Below, piece after piece: positions 32,933 through 39,954 of a DNA stretch of 44,011 nt. Below the pieces are notes generated by a model. It was not told the DNA's origin. It ran no database searches and saw nothing but the letters and a program-made list of their open reading frames with translations. The position numbers were made by a program, and so were the translations under genes. This stretch comes from a virus. Numbering within the stretch: position 1 is the first letter of the stretch; the number at the start of each line of letters is the position of its first letter. The stretch is from IMG/VR virus record IMGVR_UViG_3300012936_000037, positions 1-44,011 of that record, one strand, 5' to 3'.

Positions 32933-33163
32933 ATGGATATGTTGAACAAAATTAAAGGATGGGCTTCTGGACTAGCAGAAGTAGGTATTTCAATTGCGGC
33001 ACTTATGATCGTAGTAGAAGTACTAGGTCTAGGCGCAATACCATTCTTTCCAGAAGTTAGTGTAGTTGGCAACGTTGCTGGCATGCTATCAACTCTGGGT
33101 GCAGAAGGCCTAATGGGCTTAATTGCGATCTGGGTACTTTGGGGTATTTGGAATCGTAAGTAA
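32933..33163 (+). CDS. small hydrophobic protein on an isolated plus-strand transcript
   Basis: 76 residues. A short amphipathic start (MDMLNKIKGWASGLAEVG) is followed by a hydrophobic segment (about 19-37), a Gly/Val-rich middle and a second hydrophobic segment ending WVLWGIWNRK (about 58-75). AAAGGGAG sits 8 bases before the ATG. It has its own late-like promoter and terminator and faces a minus-strand gene block, so it is probably a strongly expressed late product such as a virion or membrane protein. No family is certain. Confidence 0.72.
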   Translation: MDMLNKIKGWASGLAEVGISIAALMIVVEVLGLGAIPFFPEVSVVGNVAGMLSTLGAEGLMGLIAIWVLWGIWNRK

Positions 33164-33174
33164 TTAAACCCCTA

Positions 33175-33212
33175 AGGCTGAAAACCGAATTGGAAATCAG
33201 CCTCCTTTTTTT
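33175..33212 (+). terminator. Rho-independent terminator of the small plus-strand gene
   Basis: AGGCTGA (33175-33181) pairs with TCAGCCT (33197-33203); an inner CC/GG pairing extends the fold; seven T's follow at 33206-33212. The stop codon of the convergent minus-strand gene lies inside the stem. Confidence 0.8.
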
Positions 33213-33568
33213 ATTATATTTTCTTCCATATGTTCGATCCAAGCTTCTAAGTCATGTCCGTAGAGCTTATATAATATTCTATCTTCTTTACCATACAATA
33301 TCAATTCACGCCTACTAATGTAATACGGATACTTGTTATATCTATCTAACAGTATACGTAGATGTGCATTAAACTTAGGCTCTATGTTAAGAACAAACTG
33401 TTCGTGATCGAAGTCCATATCATTCAAAACTAAGACCCCAAACTTTGTTAAGTTGAGGCCTTGTCCATTCCTATAATTTTTAAAAATATTTCTTAGTGTT
33501 ATACGGTCACCATATTTTAATGTTTTAGCATGTGCTAATACAGTGTTATAAAAGTCTGGTGTCGTCAT
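33197..33568 (-). CDS. hypothetical protein
   Basis: 123 residues, basic, with LNDMDFDHEQFVLNIEPKFNAHLR and a YNKYPYYISRRELILYGK block. No recognised family. The stop overlaps the convergent terminator stem and the start overlaps the next gene by 23 bases. Confidence 0.55.
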   Translation of the reverse strand: MTTPDFYNTVLAHAKTLKYGDRITLRNIFKNYRNGQGLNLTKFGVLVLNDMDFDHEQFVLNIEPKFNAHLRILLDRYNKYPYYISRRELILYGKEDRILYKLYGHDLEAWIEHMEENIIKKGG

Positions 33569-33854
33569 CTTCTTTAATTACCTCACCTTGTGTGAGCTTT
33601 ACTACTTCAAATTTTTCAGTTTTAAATAATTTGTTTAGTCTTTCTGCTAAGTTAAAAGCATGTCCGCTATTACTAAAGGATACCTTTTTGTATTTTGGAC
33701 CTGGGTAATTTGATAAACTATTCAGACTTCTCAGATTGATAGGTTTACCGTCATGGAATACTGCATATATTGCGTCTGCATCTAATAATTGTTCACTACG
33801 AAATGTTTTGGGGTCTGTCCACTCCATTAAAATTTTTGGTTTAGGTCTTGCCAT
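33546..33854 (-). CDS. conserved T4-like phage hypothetical protein
   Basis: 102 residues. The phrases DADAIYAVFHDGKPINLRSLNSL, YPGPKYKKVSFSNSGHAFNLAERLN are, from memory, conserved in T4-like cyanophages. The Lys/Ser-rich strand KKVSFSNSGHA is the most distinctive. Function unknown. A long hairpin lies just upstream (33864-33903). Confidence 0.65.
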   Translation of the reverse strand: MARPKPKILMEWTDPKTFRSEQLLDADAIYAVFHDGKPINLRSLNSLSNYPGPKYKKVSFSNSGHAFNLAERLNKLFKTEKFEVVKLTQGEVIKEDDDTRLL

Positions 33855-33863
33855 GATATATCT

Positions 33864-33903
33864 TTCTGTACCGCTTTAATGTATTTATTAAAGTAGTACA
33901 GAA
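33864..33903. other. long imperfect hairpin between two minus-strand genes
   Basis: TTCTGTAC (33864-33871) pairs with GTACAGAA (33896-33903), and CTTTAAT (33874-33880) with ATTAAAG (33887-33893), separated by a 2x2 internal loop with a 6-base apical loop. It lacks a T-run, so it is not an ordinary terminator. It fills most of the 51-base gap and contains an AATAAATA octamer on the minus strand across its loop. Confidence 0.6.
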
Positions 33904-33905
33904 TA

Positions 33906-34157
33906 TTATACGTTATTACCCGATGTTTTACTTGTTTTTAGCAATTCTTTTATAGTATCTTCATCTAAGCATCCGATGGTACGTAGCTTCGGAGGATTAT
34001 AATTATACACTTCCATCATTTTAGCTACGTAACGTGGAATGTTAAGTGGATCATTCATAGCACTTTCACATTCTACTTTAGATTCAAACGAAGGGTCTGT
34101 GAATATATACACATCACCTTGTATGTTTGCAAATACTGCAACTATCAACCATTTCAT
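33906..34157 (-). CDS. small exported-like hypothetical protein
   Basis: 83 residues with a short hydrophobic start (MKWLIVAVFANIQGD) that might be a signal or membrane anchor. The following YIFTDPSFESKVECESAMND has one Cys and RTIGCLDED another, suggesting a disulfide. ATGA-type overlap (4 bases) with the next gene. Function unknown. Confidence 0.5.
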   Translation of the reverse strand: MKWLIVAVFANIQGDVYIFTDPSFESKVECESAMNDPLNIPRYVAKMMEVYNYNPPKLRTIGCLDEDTIKELLKTSKTSGNNV

Positions 34158-34426
34158 TTTTTAATTATCGCTCTTCTATCTGTATTAGTATATCTTCCAG
34201 CCATATCTACAGTTTGTGTTAAACAGCCTAATTCAGCTATTTCAAATTCGGCGCTTTTGTATTTTTCGTTACCGAAACGCATAATTCCTTGTAGTATAAC
34301 TTCGTCATTCTTTTCATAATATTCTACACAACTTAGATAATCTTTAAATGCTGTGCCGTGAAAATAAAATTCGTTTTTTGCTTCCTCATATACAAGTACC
34401 ATGTACATCAAAACTGCACTTATCAT
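34154..34426 (-). CDS. small hypothetical protein, similar style to its neighbour
   Basis: 90 residues. Hydrophobic start (MISAVLMYMVLVYEE), then FYFHGTAFKDYLSCVEYYEK and LGCLTQTVDMAGR. The arrangement of a leader, an aromatic strand, Cys-xx-Tyr/Glu and a later G-C-L resembles 33906-34157 (C-E-S and GCLDED), so they may be distant paralogues. Overlaps both neighbours by 4 bases. Confidence 0.5.
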   Translation of the reverse strand: MISAVLMYMVLVYEEAKNEFYFHGTAFKDYLSCVEYYEKNDEVILQGIMRFGNEKYKSAEFEIAELGCLTQTVDMAGRYTNTDRRAIIKK

Positions 34427-34806
34427 GACTTATCTTCTTCAATCTTCTCTTGGATCTTATCCCAAGGATCTCGACCTAGGTAAGGACTAAAGTTTGTGCC
34501 AGCTTGTATCATACATGCCATACCGTCTGAAAAAACGTTTATTAAACTCCAAGATCCAGTTTCCTGATTTACAAAGAAAAACATACCTCCTTTGAAATAC
34601 CTTCCAGATCGGAATTCAAATACACCGCCGTCACCTGAAAATAACATACCCTCTTTATATTTTTTTGGAGTTTCAAATACTTCTTTAAAAGGACCACAAT
34701 AGTTATTTGTGATCAGCATTTTTTGATCTTCTTTAGGTGCATCTTGTGCAAATGTTACTGTCGCAGTAACAAGTAGTACCAGAAAATTAGTTAATAGATA
34801 TTTCAT
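34423..34806 (-). CDS. exported hypothetical protein with signal peptide
   Basis: 127 residues. Residues 1-20 form a signal peptide (hydrophobic core LLTNFLVLLVTATVTFA, cleavage before QDAP). The mature part has two Cys (NNYCGPF and GMACMIQ) and MLFSGDGGVFEFRSG. Periplasmic location is likely. Similar exported proteins occur in T4-like marine phages; function unknown. Confidence 0.62.
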   Translation of the reverse strand: MKYLLTNFLVLLVTATVTFAQDAPKEDQKMLITNNYCGPFKEVFETPKKYKEGMLFSGDGGVFEFRSGRYFKGGMFFFVNQETGSWSLINVFSDGMACMIQAGTNFSPYLGRDPWDKIQEKIEEDKS

Positions 34807-35254
34807 TTTCTTGTCCTTTACGCTTCATAGCTAAATTCATATCCGACTCATTTTTAAACGGTCCAGAATACGTATATTTTTGTAAGGTATCTGCTCTAGG
34901 ACAAAAACTCGGTCTCCAACCCATAGGAAATAACAAACAGTAGTATCCGGCCGCAAAATATACGCTAGAACTGGCTGTTTTTTTGTATATAGGCACATTA
35001 TCTAGTAGGTCAATATCATGTGCTTGCTCAGTATTAGCGGGATAGCCGTAAACAGTTTCATTTATAAAAGTCTTTGACTTTTTAGACTCTATTGTAAACT
35101 CGTCTAAATTCTCATATATAGTTTTAGAGTTATTATAGCTATTGTATAGTAAGTATTTATCATTAGATATAGCCTTTAAGGTACCAATTTTGCTACCATT
35201 CTGTTCAACGATATAGAACTTGTTTTCAATTACTGTTTTAGCTTTATATTTCAT
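34787..35254 (-). CDS. conserved phage hypothetical protein
   Basis: 155 residues. The N-terminal half is strand-rich (VIENKFYIVEQNGSKIGTLKA). The segment AAGYYCLLFPMGWRPSFCPR, followed by LQKYTYSGPFK, is the part most like conserved T4-like cyanophage proteins. Two Cys in that segment may form a disulfide or bind metal. Overlaps the exported protein gene by 20 bases. Function unknown. Confidence 0.6.
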   Translation of the reverse strand: MKYKAKTVIENKFYIVEQNGSKIGTLKAISNDKYLLYNSYNNSKTIYENLDEFTIESKKSKTFINETVYGYPANTEQAHDIDLLDNVPIYKKTASSSVYFAAGYYCLLFPMGWRPSFCPRADTLQKYTYSGPFKNESDMNLAMKRKGQENEISIN

Positions 35255-35505
35255 TATGATAGATACATTAGTTTATATTTGATATAAGATTCTTTATCGA
35301 ACACTGCAATAATATTAACAGTATAGGTAGAAAATCCGGATTCTATAATATCATTTACTTCTGTTATTATTTCTTTTGCGTTTTCTTTAACCCAGCGACC
35401 TTTTTCAGTTGTTGACCACTGTTCAACGATTTCATTATCATCTATGCCGTTTTGAGTTAGTATTCCATGAGGGACACTAGCAATGCATACACTAATACTG
35501 TGCAT
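35254..35505 (-). CDS. small hypothetical protein
   Basis: 83 residues. IVEQWSTTEKGRWVKENAKE is a charged helix and YTVNIIAVFDKESYIKYKLMYL a strand-rich end. No known motif. Linked by a TAATG-type junction to the gene at 34787 and overlapping the exonuclease gene by 14 bases. Confidence 0.5.
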   Translation of the reverse strand: MHSISVCIASVPHGILTQNGIDDNEIVEQWSTTEKGRWVKENAKEIITEVNDIIESGFSTYTVNIIAVFDKESYIKYKLMYLS

Positions 35506-36472
35506 TTAAATATTCAGAATGAGCTTCTGCATGTTGACTTATACGTTGTAAGTCATGTTTGCCACAAAACTTCATAAAATGAATACCTACACCACTAACA
35601 GGAACTCGTTGTACTTGATTAATAATTGTTTCATCAAGTACTTCTTTAATATTATCAGGCTGTGCAGTCAGATCAATTAGTTCTTTGTTACGAGTATAGT
35701 CATCTAGTACACGATGTTCTATACCTTCATGATCTAGCCATTTTTGTAACATAAAATTATTCCAGTTAAAGCCTTTATCATTTTTATCTGCAAAGGCTTC
35801 GAGCATACCTACTTTATTCTTAGTACCTTTTTTACGAGCGCCAGGATATGCACTAAAGATATTATCGCTTGTATCACCACGTATACACTTTTCAAATAGT
35901 AGCCAATCAGGATCACCTACAATCTTTTGCTCTTTAGTTTTGTTATCAATGACTGGCTTGCCTTTGTCGTTGTAGACACCGTCCAACTTAATATGCTGAT
36001 TAGTAATGCCATTGTACTGGCTAACTGTATCAGAAAGAAGCTGATAGAAATCACTATCACTAGAAATAATAACATGTTTGTCCTCCGGGTGTGATTGTAT
36101 AAAACGTGCAATAAAGTCGTCTGCTTCACATGTAGGGTGTTGTAGTACAGTACAGTTAGTACGTTTCTCCATAAATGTTTTTAGTTCATCAAAAGCTTCA
36201 AAGTACTTTTGATCTTCTTCTTGTTGTGTAGGAGTTAATGCTTCACGTGCTTCTTTACGATTACGTTTATAAGGTTCGTAGTGATCTTTACGCCAACTAC
36301 GTCCTTCAAAACAAAACACAACATGACTACCATCAAAGTCACGCCAGGCTTTATTAATAGCACTAAACATGATATGATAAGCCATACCAATTTTAGTTTC
36401 AATATCGTCTCCACGTACTACATGTCTAGCACGATAAAACATATTAAGACTATCGACTAAGATATAAGTCAT
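35492..36472 (-). CDS. 5'-3' exonuclease / flap endonuclease (T4 RNase H family)
   Basis: 326 residues, near the T4 RNase H length. Metal-binding acids are D7 (YILVDSLNMFYRA), EADDFIAR, SSDSDFYQL and GDTSDNIF, in the order of the FEN/PIN fold. RSWRKDHYEPYKRNRK is the substrate-binding Arg/Lys-rich helical region. The enzyme removes RNA primers and flaps during lagging-strand synthesis. It is the clearest T4-type replication gene in the window. It is preceded by the small coiled-coil gene. Confidence 0.9.
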   Translation of the reverse strand: MTYILVDSLNMFYRARHVVRGDDIETKIGMAYHIMFSAINKAWRDFDGSHVVFCFEGRSWRKDHYEPYKRNRKEAREALTPTQQEEDQKYFEAFDELKTFMEKRTNCTVLQHPTCEADDFIARFIQSHPEDKHVIISSDSDFYQLLSDTVSQYNGITNQHIKLDGVYNDKGKPVIDNKTKEQKIVGDPDWLLFEKCIRGDTSDNIFSAYPGARKKGTKNKVGMLEAFADKNDKGFNWNNFMLQKWLDHEGIEHRVLDDYTRNKELIDLTAQPDNIKEVLDETIINQVQRVPVSGVGIHFMKFCGKHDLQRISQHAEAHSEYLNAQY

Positions 36473-36473
36473 A

Positions 36474-36698
36474 TTATTCCTCTAGTAGTTTCTTTTCCAT
36501 ATTCTCTTTAACATCTAGTATAGCATCATTGTTAATCATGTCAATAATTATCTTATTAACATCAATGTCACGCTGAAGCCAGTACATTTTTTCTTTTAAC
36601 TTTTCAAGTTCTACTTTATAAAACTCTAGTTCTTTTTCTTTACGAACTTTTTGTTCTATTATATCGGATAGTAATATTAATTTAGGTTGTTCTATCAT
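36474..36698 (-). CDS. small coiled-coil protein
   Basis: 74 residues, rich in Lys, Glu, Leu and Ile. Most of it reads as coiled coil (IEQKVRKEKELEFYKVELEKLKEK). No catalytic motif. Directly upstream of the exonuclease gene (1-base gap); possibly an accessory protein, but nothing shows this. Confidence 0.5.
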   Translation of the reverse strand: MIEQPKLILLSDIIEQKVRKEKELEFYKVELEKLKEKMYWLQRDIDVNKIIIDMINNDAILDVKENMEKKLLEE

Positions 36699-36804
36699 TG
36701 TTATCTATCGCCAATTGCATTGCTTTTGCTGGTAAACTACATACCCAGATGTATGGTACCCAAAACATAATGTTGTAAACAATAATTTCTGTTATTTCAT
36801 TCAT
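36682..36804 (-). CDS. tiny hydrophobic protein (40 aa)
   Basis: Start ATG 36802-36804 overlaps the stop of the gene at 36801 as ATGA, and the end overlaps the start of the coiled-coil gene by 17 bases. Residues 7-25 (IIVYNIMFWVPYIWVCSLP) can form one membrane helix with Met and Trp. It fills an otherwise unexplained gap of about 100 bases. Confidence 0.55.
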   Translation of the reverse strand: MNEITEIIVYNIMFWVPYIWVCSLPAKAMQLAIDNNDRTT

Positions 36805-37016
36805 TCTTTCATCATTCCTTTTTTCTTCCTCAGAGCTTGTTTTGCATGAACTTCTTCCCAATACTCATCATTAGTTAGAACAGGTCGCTTTGATGCTTCT
36901 GCTTTTCGTTTCTTTTGTTCTTTCATTGCTTTACGGATACCCCACCGAAACCATATCTTCCAAAATATAGGACCTGTGAGATCGCTGTGCATAATATAAT
37001 CTACAATCTTTTTCAA
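36801..37016 (-). CDS. small basic hypothetical protein
   Basis: 71 residues from TTG 37016, which overlaps the upstream TGA (TTGA). Hydrophobic start (IMHSDLTGPIFWKIWFRWG) followed by a Lys/Arg-rich helix (KAMKEQKKRKAEASKR). Net charge strongly positive, so nucleic-acid or membrane binding is possible. The longer plus-strand frames here are shadows. Confidence 0.5.
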   Translation of the reverse strand: MKKIVDYIMHSDLTGPIFWKIWFRWGIRKAMKEQKKRKAEASKRPVLTNDEYWEEVHAKQALRKKKGMMKE

Positions 37017-37297
37017 AAGTCTATCTCTCTTCCTTTATATTCCCAAGTTCCGTATCTAGTTGGTTCAGCTTCCTTTGGCCCACCATATTCTTTAGCTTTT
37101 TCTTTTGTAACTTTTTGTTCTGGTATATCAGGATCTTTACGTGCATATTTGATATCACAATAATTACAAACAACATAATGTCCATCGTGTGGTATTCTCA
37201 AATATACCTTTGGATGATCATTATTTTCACCGCTACAAGATACTGTATCTCCGTCTATATAAACAATACGTTCTTCAAAACCTTCAACTCGTTTCAT
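37013..37297 (-). CDS. CHCC-type zinc-finger protein (NDUFS6-like fold)
   Basis: 94 residues. C20 (VSCSGENNDHPKVYLRI), H28, then VCNYCDIKYA (CxxC) match the alphaproteobacterial CHCC zinc finger related to complex I subunit NDUFS6: C-x8-H-x14-15-C-x2-C with the phrase HPxVYLxI. A charged C-terminal tail (TKEKAKEYGGPKEAEP) follows. ATG overlaps the upstream stop by 14 bases. Such proteins are common in Alphaproteobacteria, pointing to the host. Function in a phage unknown. Confidence 0.65.
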   Translation of the reverse strand: MKRVEGFEERIVYIDGDTVSCSGENNDHPKVYLRIPHDGHYVVCNYCDIKYARKDPDIPEQKVTKEKAKEYGGPKEAEPTRYGTWEYKGREIDF

Positions 37298-37457
37298 TAT
37301 TTTTATCCATTATTCTTAATACATATCTTAGTTCGCTTATGATACGCAAGTACCATTCTTTATCCATTGGTTCTTTTGCTTTTTTACGATCTTCGATAAG
37401 TTGTTTGATCCTTACATTAATATATTCACGTGGACTTGGAGTTCGATTACGTCTCAT
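37284..37457 (-). CDS. small basic hypothetical protein
   Basis: 57 residues from ATG 37457, which forms ATGA with the previous stop; an ATG 12 bases upstream is the alternative. Rich in Arg/Lys, with RTPSPREYINVRIKQLIED and a helical LRIISELRYVLRIMD. No known family. The end overlaps the CHCC gene by 14 bases. Confidence 0.5.
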   Translation of the reverse strand: MRRNRTPSPREYINVRIKQLIEDRKKAKEPMDKEWYLRIISELRYVLRIMDKNNETS

Positions 37458-37684
37458 TGATCCGCCCATTGCCCCATTGCAATTTTAAATCTAAATGCTT
37501 CTCCGCTATCCTCAAAATGAAAAGTATGTTCGTAAACATCTGTATATTCAGTCATACTCCATTGATGTCTTTGTAACTGCCTACGGCACCATGTTTTACC
37601 ATCTATAACAAGATCACTATGTAAACGTACAGTAAATCCTGGTTTCCAAGTATTTTTATATTCAAATATTTCTTGTGGGGTCAT
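37454..37684 (-). CDS. conserved phage hypothetical protein
   Basis: 76 residues. Block VRLHSDLVIDGKTWCRRQL, then QWSMTEYTDVYEHTFHFED, is, as far as I recall, conserved in T4-like cyanophages. The Cys and adjacent Arg pair are its main features. ATGA overlaps on both sides. Function unknown. Confidence 0.6.
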   Translation of the reverse strand: MTPQEIFEYKNTWKPGFTVRLHSDLVIDGKTWCRRQLQRHQWSMTEYTDVYEHTFHFEDSGEAFRFKIAMGQWADQ

Positions 37685-37833
37685 TTTACATGCTTTATGT
37701 TTGAAGTTGCTTTTTGGCTACCACATCCTTTACAGTATACAATAACTACAATATACTTATAACCGTCTTGTGTAGTAACTTCTGTTTGGTGCTGTGTTTG
37801 GGTTGGATTTTTACAACATCCATAATTAATCAC
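37681..37833 (-). CDS. tiny zinc-ribbon-like protein (50 aa, GTG start)
   Basis: GTG 37833 overlaps the end of the gene at 37826 by 8 bases; the TGA overlaps the next ATG as ATGA. Sequence MINYGCCKNP ... VYCKGCGSQK: a CC pair and CxxC that could bind zinc. This accounts for a gap where no other gene is found. Confidence 0.55.
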   Translation of the reverse strand: MINYGCCKNPTQTQHQTEVTTQDGYKYIVVIVYCKGCGSQKATSNIKHVK

Positions 37834-38251
37834 TGTCAAACCATACCTCTACTCTACCTTTAAAAACTGATATTTTAACTAATCTATCTATGTTTACAAC
37901 TGGTCTTTCAGTATGTTCACCACTACCATTAATCCAAACACTACCATCATCGCTAACACGATAGTCTGTTGGATGTCTACTAAAGATAATGTCTCCATTG
38001 TCTGCAACGATACCATCAAATGTTTGATCCTCTACAAATATACCATCTACTGCACAAAGTTTTTTTGTTTCAGGATCTAAATATAGTGCAAAGTATCTAG
38101 TACCTGTTGTTGGGTGCGGCAATAATCCGTAAAATACTGTACATGGAATACTTTTGTATTCTGTATCAATAACAAATTGTGCTTTATATTCTTTACAAAT
38201 TTTATGTAATAGTTCGTAATCGAATAATACAGGATCGTTAATTATTCTCAT
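37826..38251 (-). CDS. hypothetical protein
   Basis: 141 residues. Mostly strands (LDPETKKLCAVDGIFVEDQTFDG, SVFKGRVEVWFD) with HPTDYRVSDDGSVWINGSGE. No recognised domain. Overlaps its neighbours by 8 and 14 bases, so it is translated as part of the block. Confidence 0.5.
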   Translation of the reverse strand: MRIINDPVLFDYELLHKICKEYKAQFVIDTEYKSIPCTVFYGLLPHPTTGTRYFALYLDPETKKLCAVDGIFVEDQTFDGIVADNGDIIFSRHPTDYRVSDDGSVWINGSGEHTERPVVNIDRLVKISVFKGRVEVWFDSD

Positions 38252-38534
38252 CTTCGCCTTGTGCTTCGAGTGCTACACTACGACACAAATCGTTAAACCA
38301 TAAGTCTACAATTGCTTCTGGTGTCTCGCCAGCATATCCTGATTCTCCTAATAGACCAACAAAATCATCATTCCAGTCTAGTTCAAAATATCCTTGTGTA
38401 GGATTATCTTTATCAAAATGAACATCAACTACTTTAACCCAAGGACCTATTGCATTTTCTTTTGTTTCACTATTATCTAGCTTTTTTGCTTTACCGTTCA
38501 TAAAGCCTTTAGCTAGTTTATCCCACCATTCCAT
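38238..38534 (-). CDS. conserved phage hypothetical protein
   Basis: 98 residues, acidic. Blocks IGPWVKVVDVHFDKDNPTQGYFELDWN and AGETPEAIVDLWFNDLCRS are like small conserved T4-like phage proteins. No catalytic motif. TAATG junction at the start. Confidence 0.52.
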   Translation of the reverse strand: MEWWDKLAKGFMNGKAKKLDNSETKENAIGPWVKVVDVHFDKDNPTQGYFELDWNDDFVGLLGESGYAGETPEAIVDLWFNDLCRSVALEAQGEDENN

Positions 38535-38659
38535 TACATATTCCTTCTAAGTTTTTCAAATTGTTCTTCGGTTTGTATACCTTTTTTGATAGGCGCTTTC
38601 ATTGCTTTTTCATGTTGTTCGTTTTTATATTCGCTATCAAATCTAGGTTCCCCAGGCAT
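38534..38659 (-). CDS. tiny hypothetical protein (41 aa)
   Basis: A long open frame up to 39061 lies opposite and inside the QueE-like gene and is mostly a shadow. The part after the QueE stop, from ATG 38659, is probably real: 41 residues (FDSEYKNEQHEKAMKAP, QTEEQFEKLRRN), overlapping QueE by 17 bases and linked by TAATG to the next gene. Charged, helical; function unknown. Confidence 0.5.
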   Translation of the reverse strand: MPGEPRFDSEYKNEQHEKAMKAPIKKGIQTEEQFEKLRRNM

Positions 38660-39602
38660 TCCCGAAAAGGCTGATGTGGAGTCTTGGGGTGAAACGCCAA
38701 CCCCTTTCCATACAGATGTTTGCCACCTCTTGAACATTAAGATTGTATTCTTCAGAACGTCCTCCCAACGGCATGAGGTATACAGGACATTCCACACCCG
38801 CATTGCGATACTCATCAACAGCTCTACCAGCTTCATCGATATCTGTACGATCAGCAACAACAAACTTAAGATAGATATCACTACCAGTAACAAGACTATA
38901 CTGACTAGCAATGTCAGGCTTGATAGCAGTATCCCAAGGTTCTCCGCTAACGGAGAGTTTAGGGCTACAACTCCATGTGACTTCAAATCTGTCCTGATCA
39001 TTGAGATAATCTTCAAAGTCTTTGTGTAATTTTTGTGTAGTGTTTGTTTCAAATGTGACATTTTTTAAATCCTGCATACGTGGATGTTCAAATAATTCTA
39101 TGTATAGTCGTTGCCACGCTAACAACGGCTCACCGCCAGTCATAATTAAGTGTATGTCCTGACCATTGTCTTGTGTCCATTTTCCGTTTGGAGTAAGACT
39201 AATTAAATGTTCTACTACTTCTTCAACAGTTGCTTGTTTGTTGAAGTGTTTAAATTCAGGATAGATGCTTGCATAAGTATCGCATCCTGTATGTATAATA
39301 GGCAAGTCTGTAAATACTTCTGTAGTCTCATGTACGCCTTTATCAATTAGGCCCATGACTTCTTCATTGTGCTTGATGCCAGATTTTTGTTTAACATCAC
39401 GCATTGGCTCGCTTCTATCAAGTCCAAAGTTCATGCAACGAAAGTTACAACCAAAAGTACGTAGGAATACACTAGGTACTCCTACAAACTTTCCTTCACC
39501 TTGTACACTATAAAATGCTTCGCTATATCTTAGCTTCATAGATGGTTTCCTATTAACTGCCTCAAATGAAGGATATCCTTTTTCAAATACTGCCGCTTGC
39601 AT
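38643..39602 (-). CDS. QueE-like radical SAM protein with a split cluster motif
   Basis: 319 residues from ATG 39602; a TTG one codon upstream is the other option. N-terminal RYSEAFYSVQGEGKFVGVPS is the QueE substrate and fold signature. The [4Fe-4S] motif is unusual: C-x3-C (CNFRCMNF) has Phe at the expected third Cys. A third Cys comes after an insert of about 50 residues in GCDTYASIYPEF, which matches the QueE motif end CDTxYA. MTGGEPLL is the SAM-binding loop. QueE turns carboxy-tetrahydropterin into 7-carboxy-7-deazaguanine. No QueD was recognised in the window. Confidence 0.8.
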   Translation of the reverse strand: MQAAVFEKGYPSFEAVNRKPSMKLRYSEAFYSVQGEGKFVGVPSVFLRTFGCNFRCMNFGLDRSEPMRDVKQKSGIKHNEEVMGLIDKGVHETTEVFTDLPIIHTGCDTYASIYPEFKHFNKQATVEEVVEHLISLTPNGKWTQDNGQDIHLIMTGGEPLLAWQRLYIELFEHPRMQDLKNVTFETNTTQKLHKDFEDYLNDQDRFEVTWSCSPKLSVSGEPWDTAIKPDIASQYSLVTGSDIYLKFVVADRTDIDEAGRAVDEYRNAGVECPVYLMPLGGRSEEYNLNVQEVANICMERGWRFTPRLHISLFGNAWGT

Positions 39603-39615
39603 CAATATTTACCTA

Positions 39616-39954
39616 CTAGTTAGAAACTGGATTTCTTGAAAAAGTAATGCTATATGTTTGCCCTTGAGCATCTGTAAATCTAATAACACTATAGTTATAA
39701 CGCATCACGATATTACCATTTGCATCTACAGTTTGCATAAACCAATCTTTTATATGAGGATTTGTAACTCGTAAATCATCTCCGAATGGTTTTACTTTTG
39801 TTCCAGGAAGTGTTCCACCACCTGCATATTCGTCAACTTGAACAGATTGAAACCATTTAACATCACTTGCATATAAGGAACTATAAGCTGATGTTGCTAA
39901 TAGTATAGTAGCAATTGTTGCTACAATTTTACTTCTAATCGTCATCTTCATCAT
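39616..39954 (-). CDS. exported hypothetical protein with signal peptide
   Basis: 112 residues. A signal peptide occupies about residues 1-29 (basic RSKIVATIATILLATSA, cleavage near YASD). Mature part strand-rich: VKWFQSVQVDEYAGGG and RYNYSVIRFTDAQGQTYSI. No Cys. Overlaps the gene upstream by 20 bases. Periplasmic function unknown. Confidence 0.58.
   Translation of the reverse strand: MMKMTIRSKIVATIATILLATSAYSSLYASDVKWFQSVQVDEYAGGGTLPGTKVKPFGDDLRVTNPHIKDWFMQTVDANGNIVMRYNYSVIRFTDAQGQTYSITFSRNPVSN

Noticed and set aside
33884-33891. AATAAATA octamer in the loop of the hairpin at 33864.
   Set aside because: Could be a late promoter for the gene at 33854, but it sits in a strong inverted repeat; one explanation cannot be chosen, so it is not listed as a promoter.
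38660-39061. Long minus-strand frame upstream of the 41-residue gene.
   Set aside because: It is nested inside QueE in another frame with unconvincing hydrophobic composition; only the part after ATG 38659 is kept.
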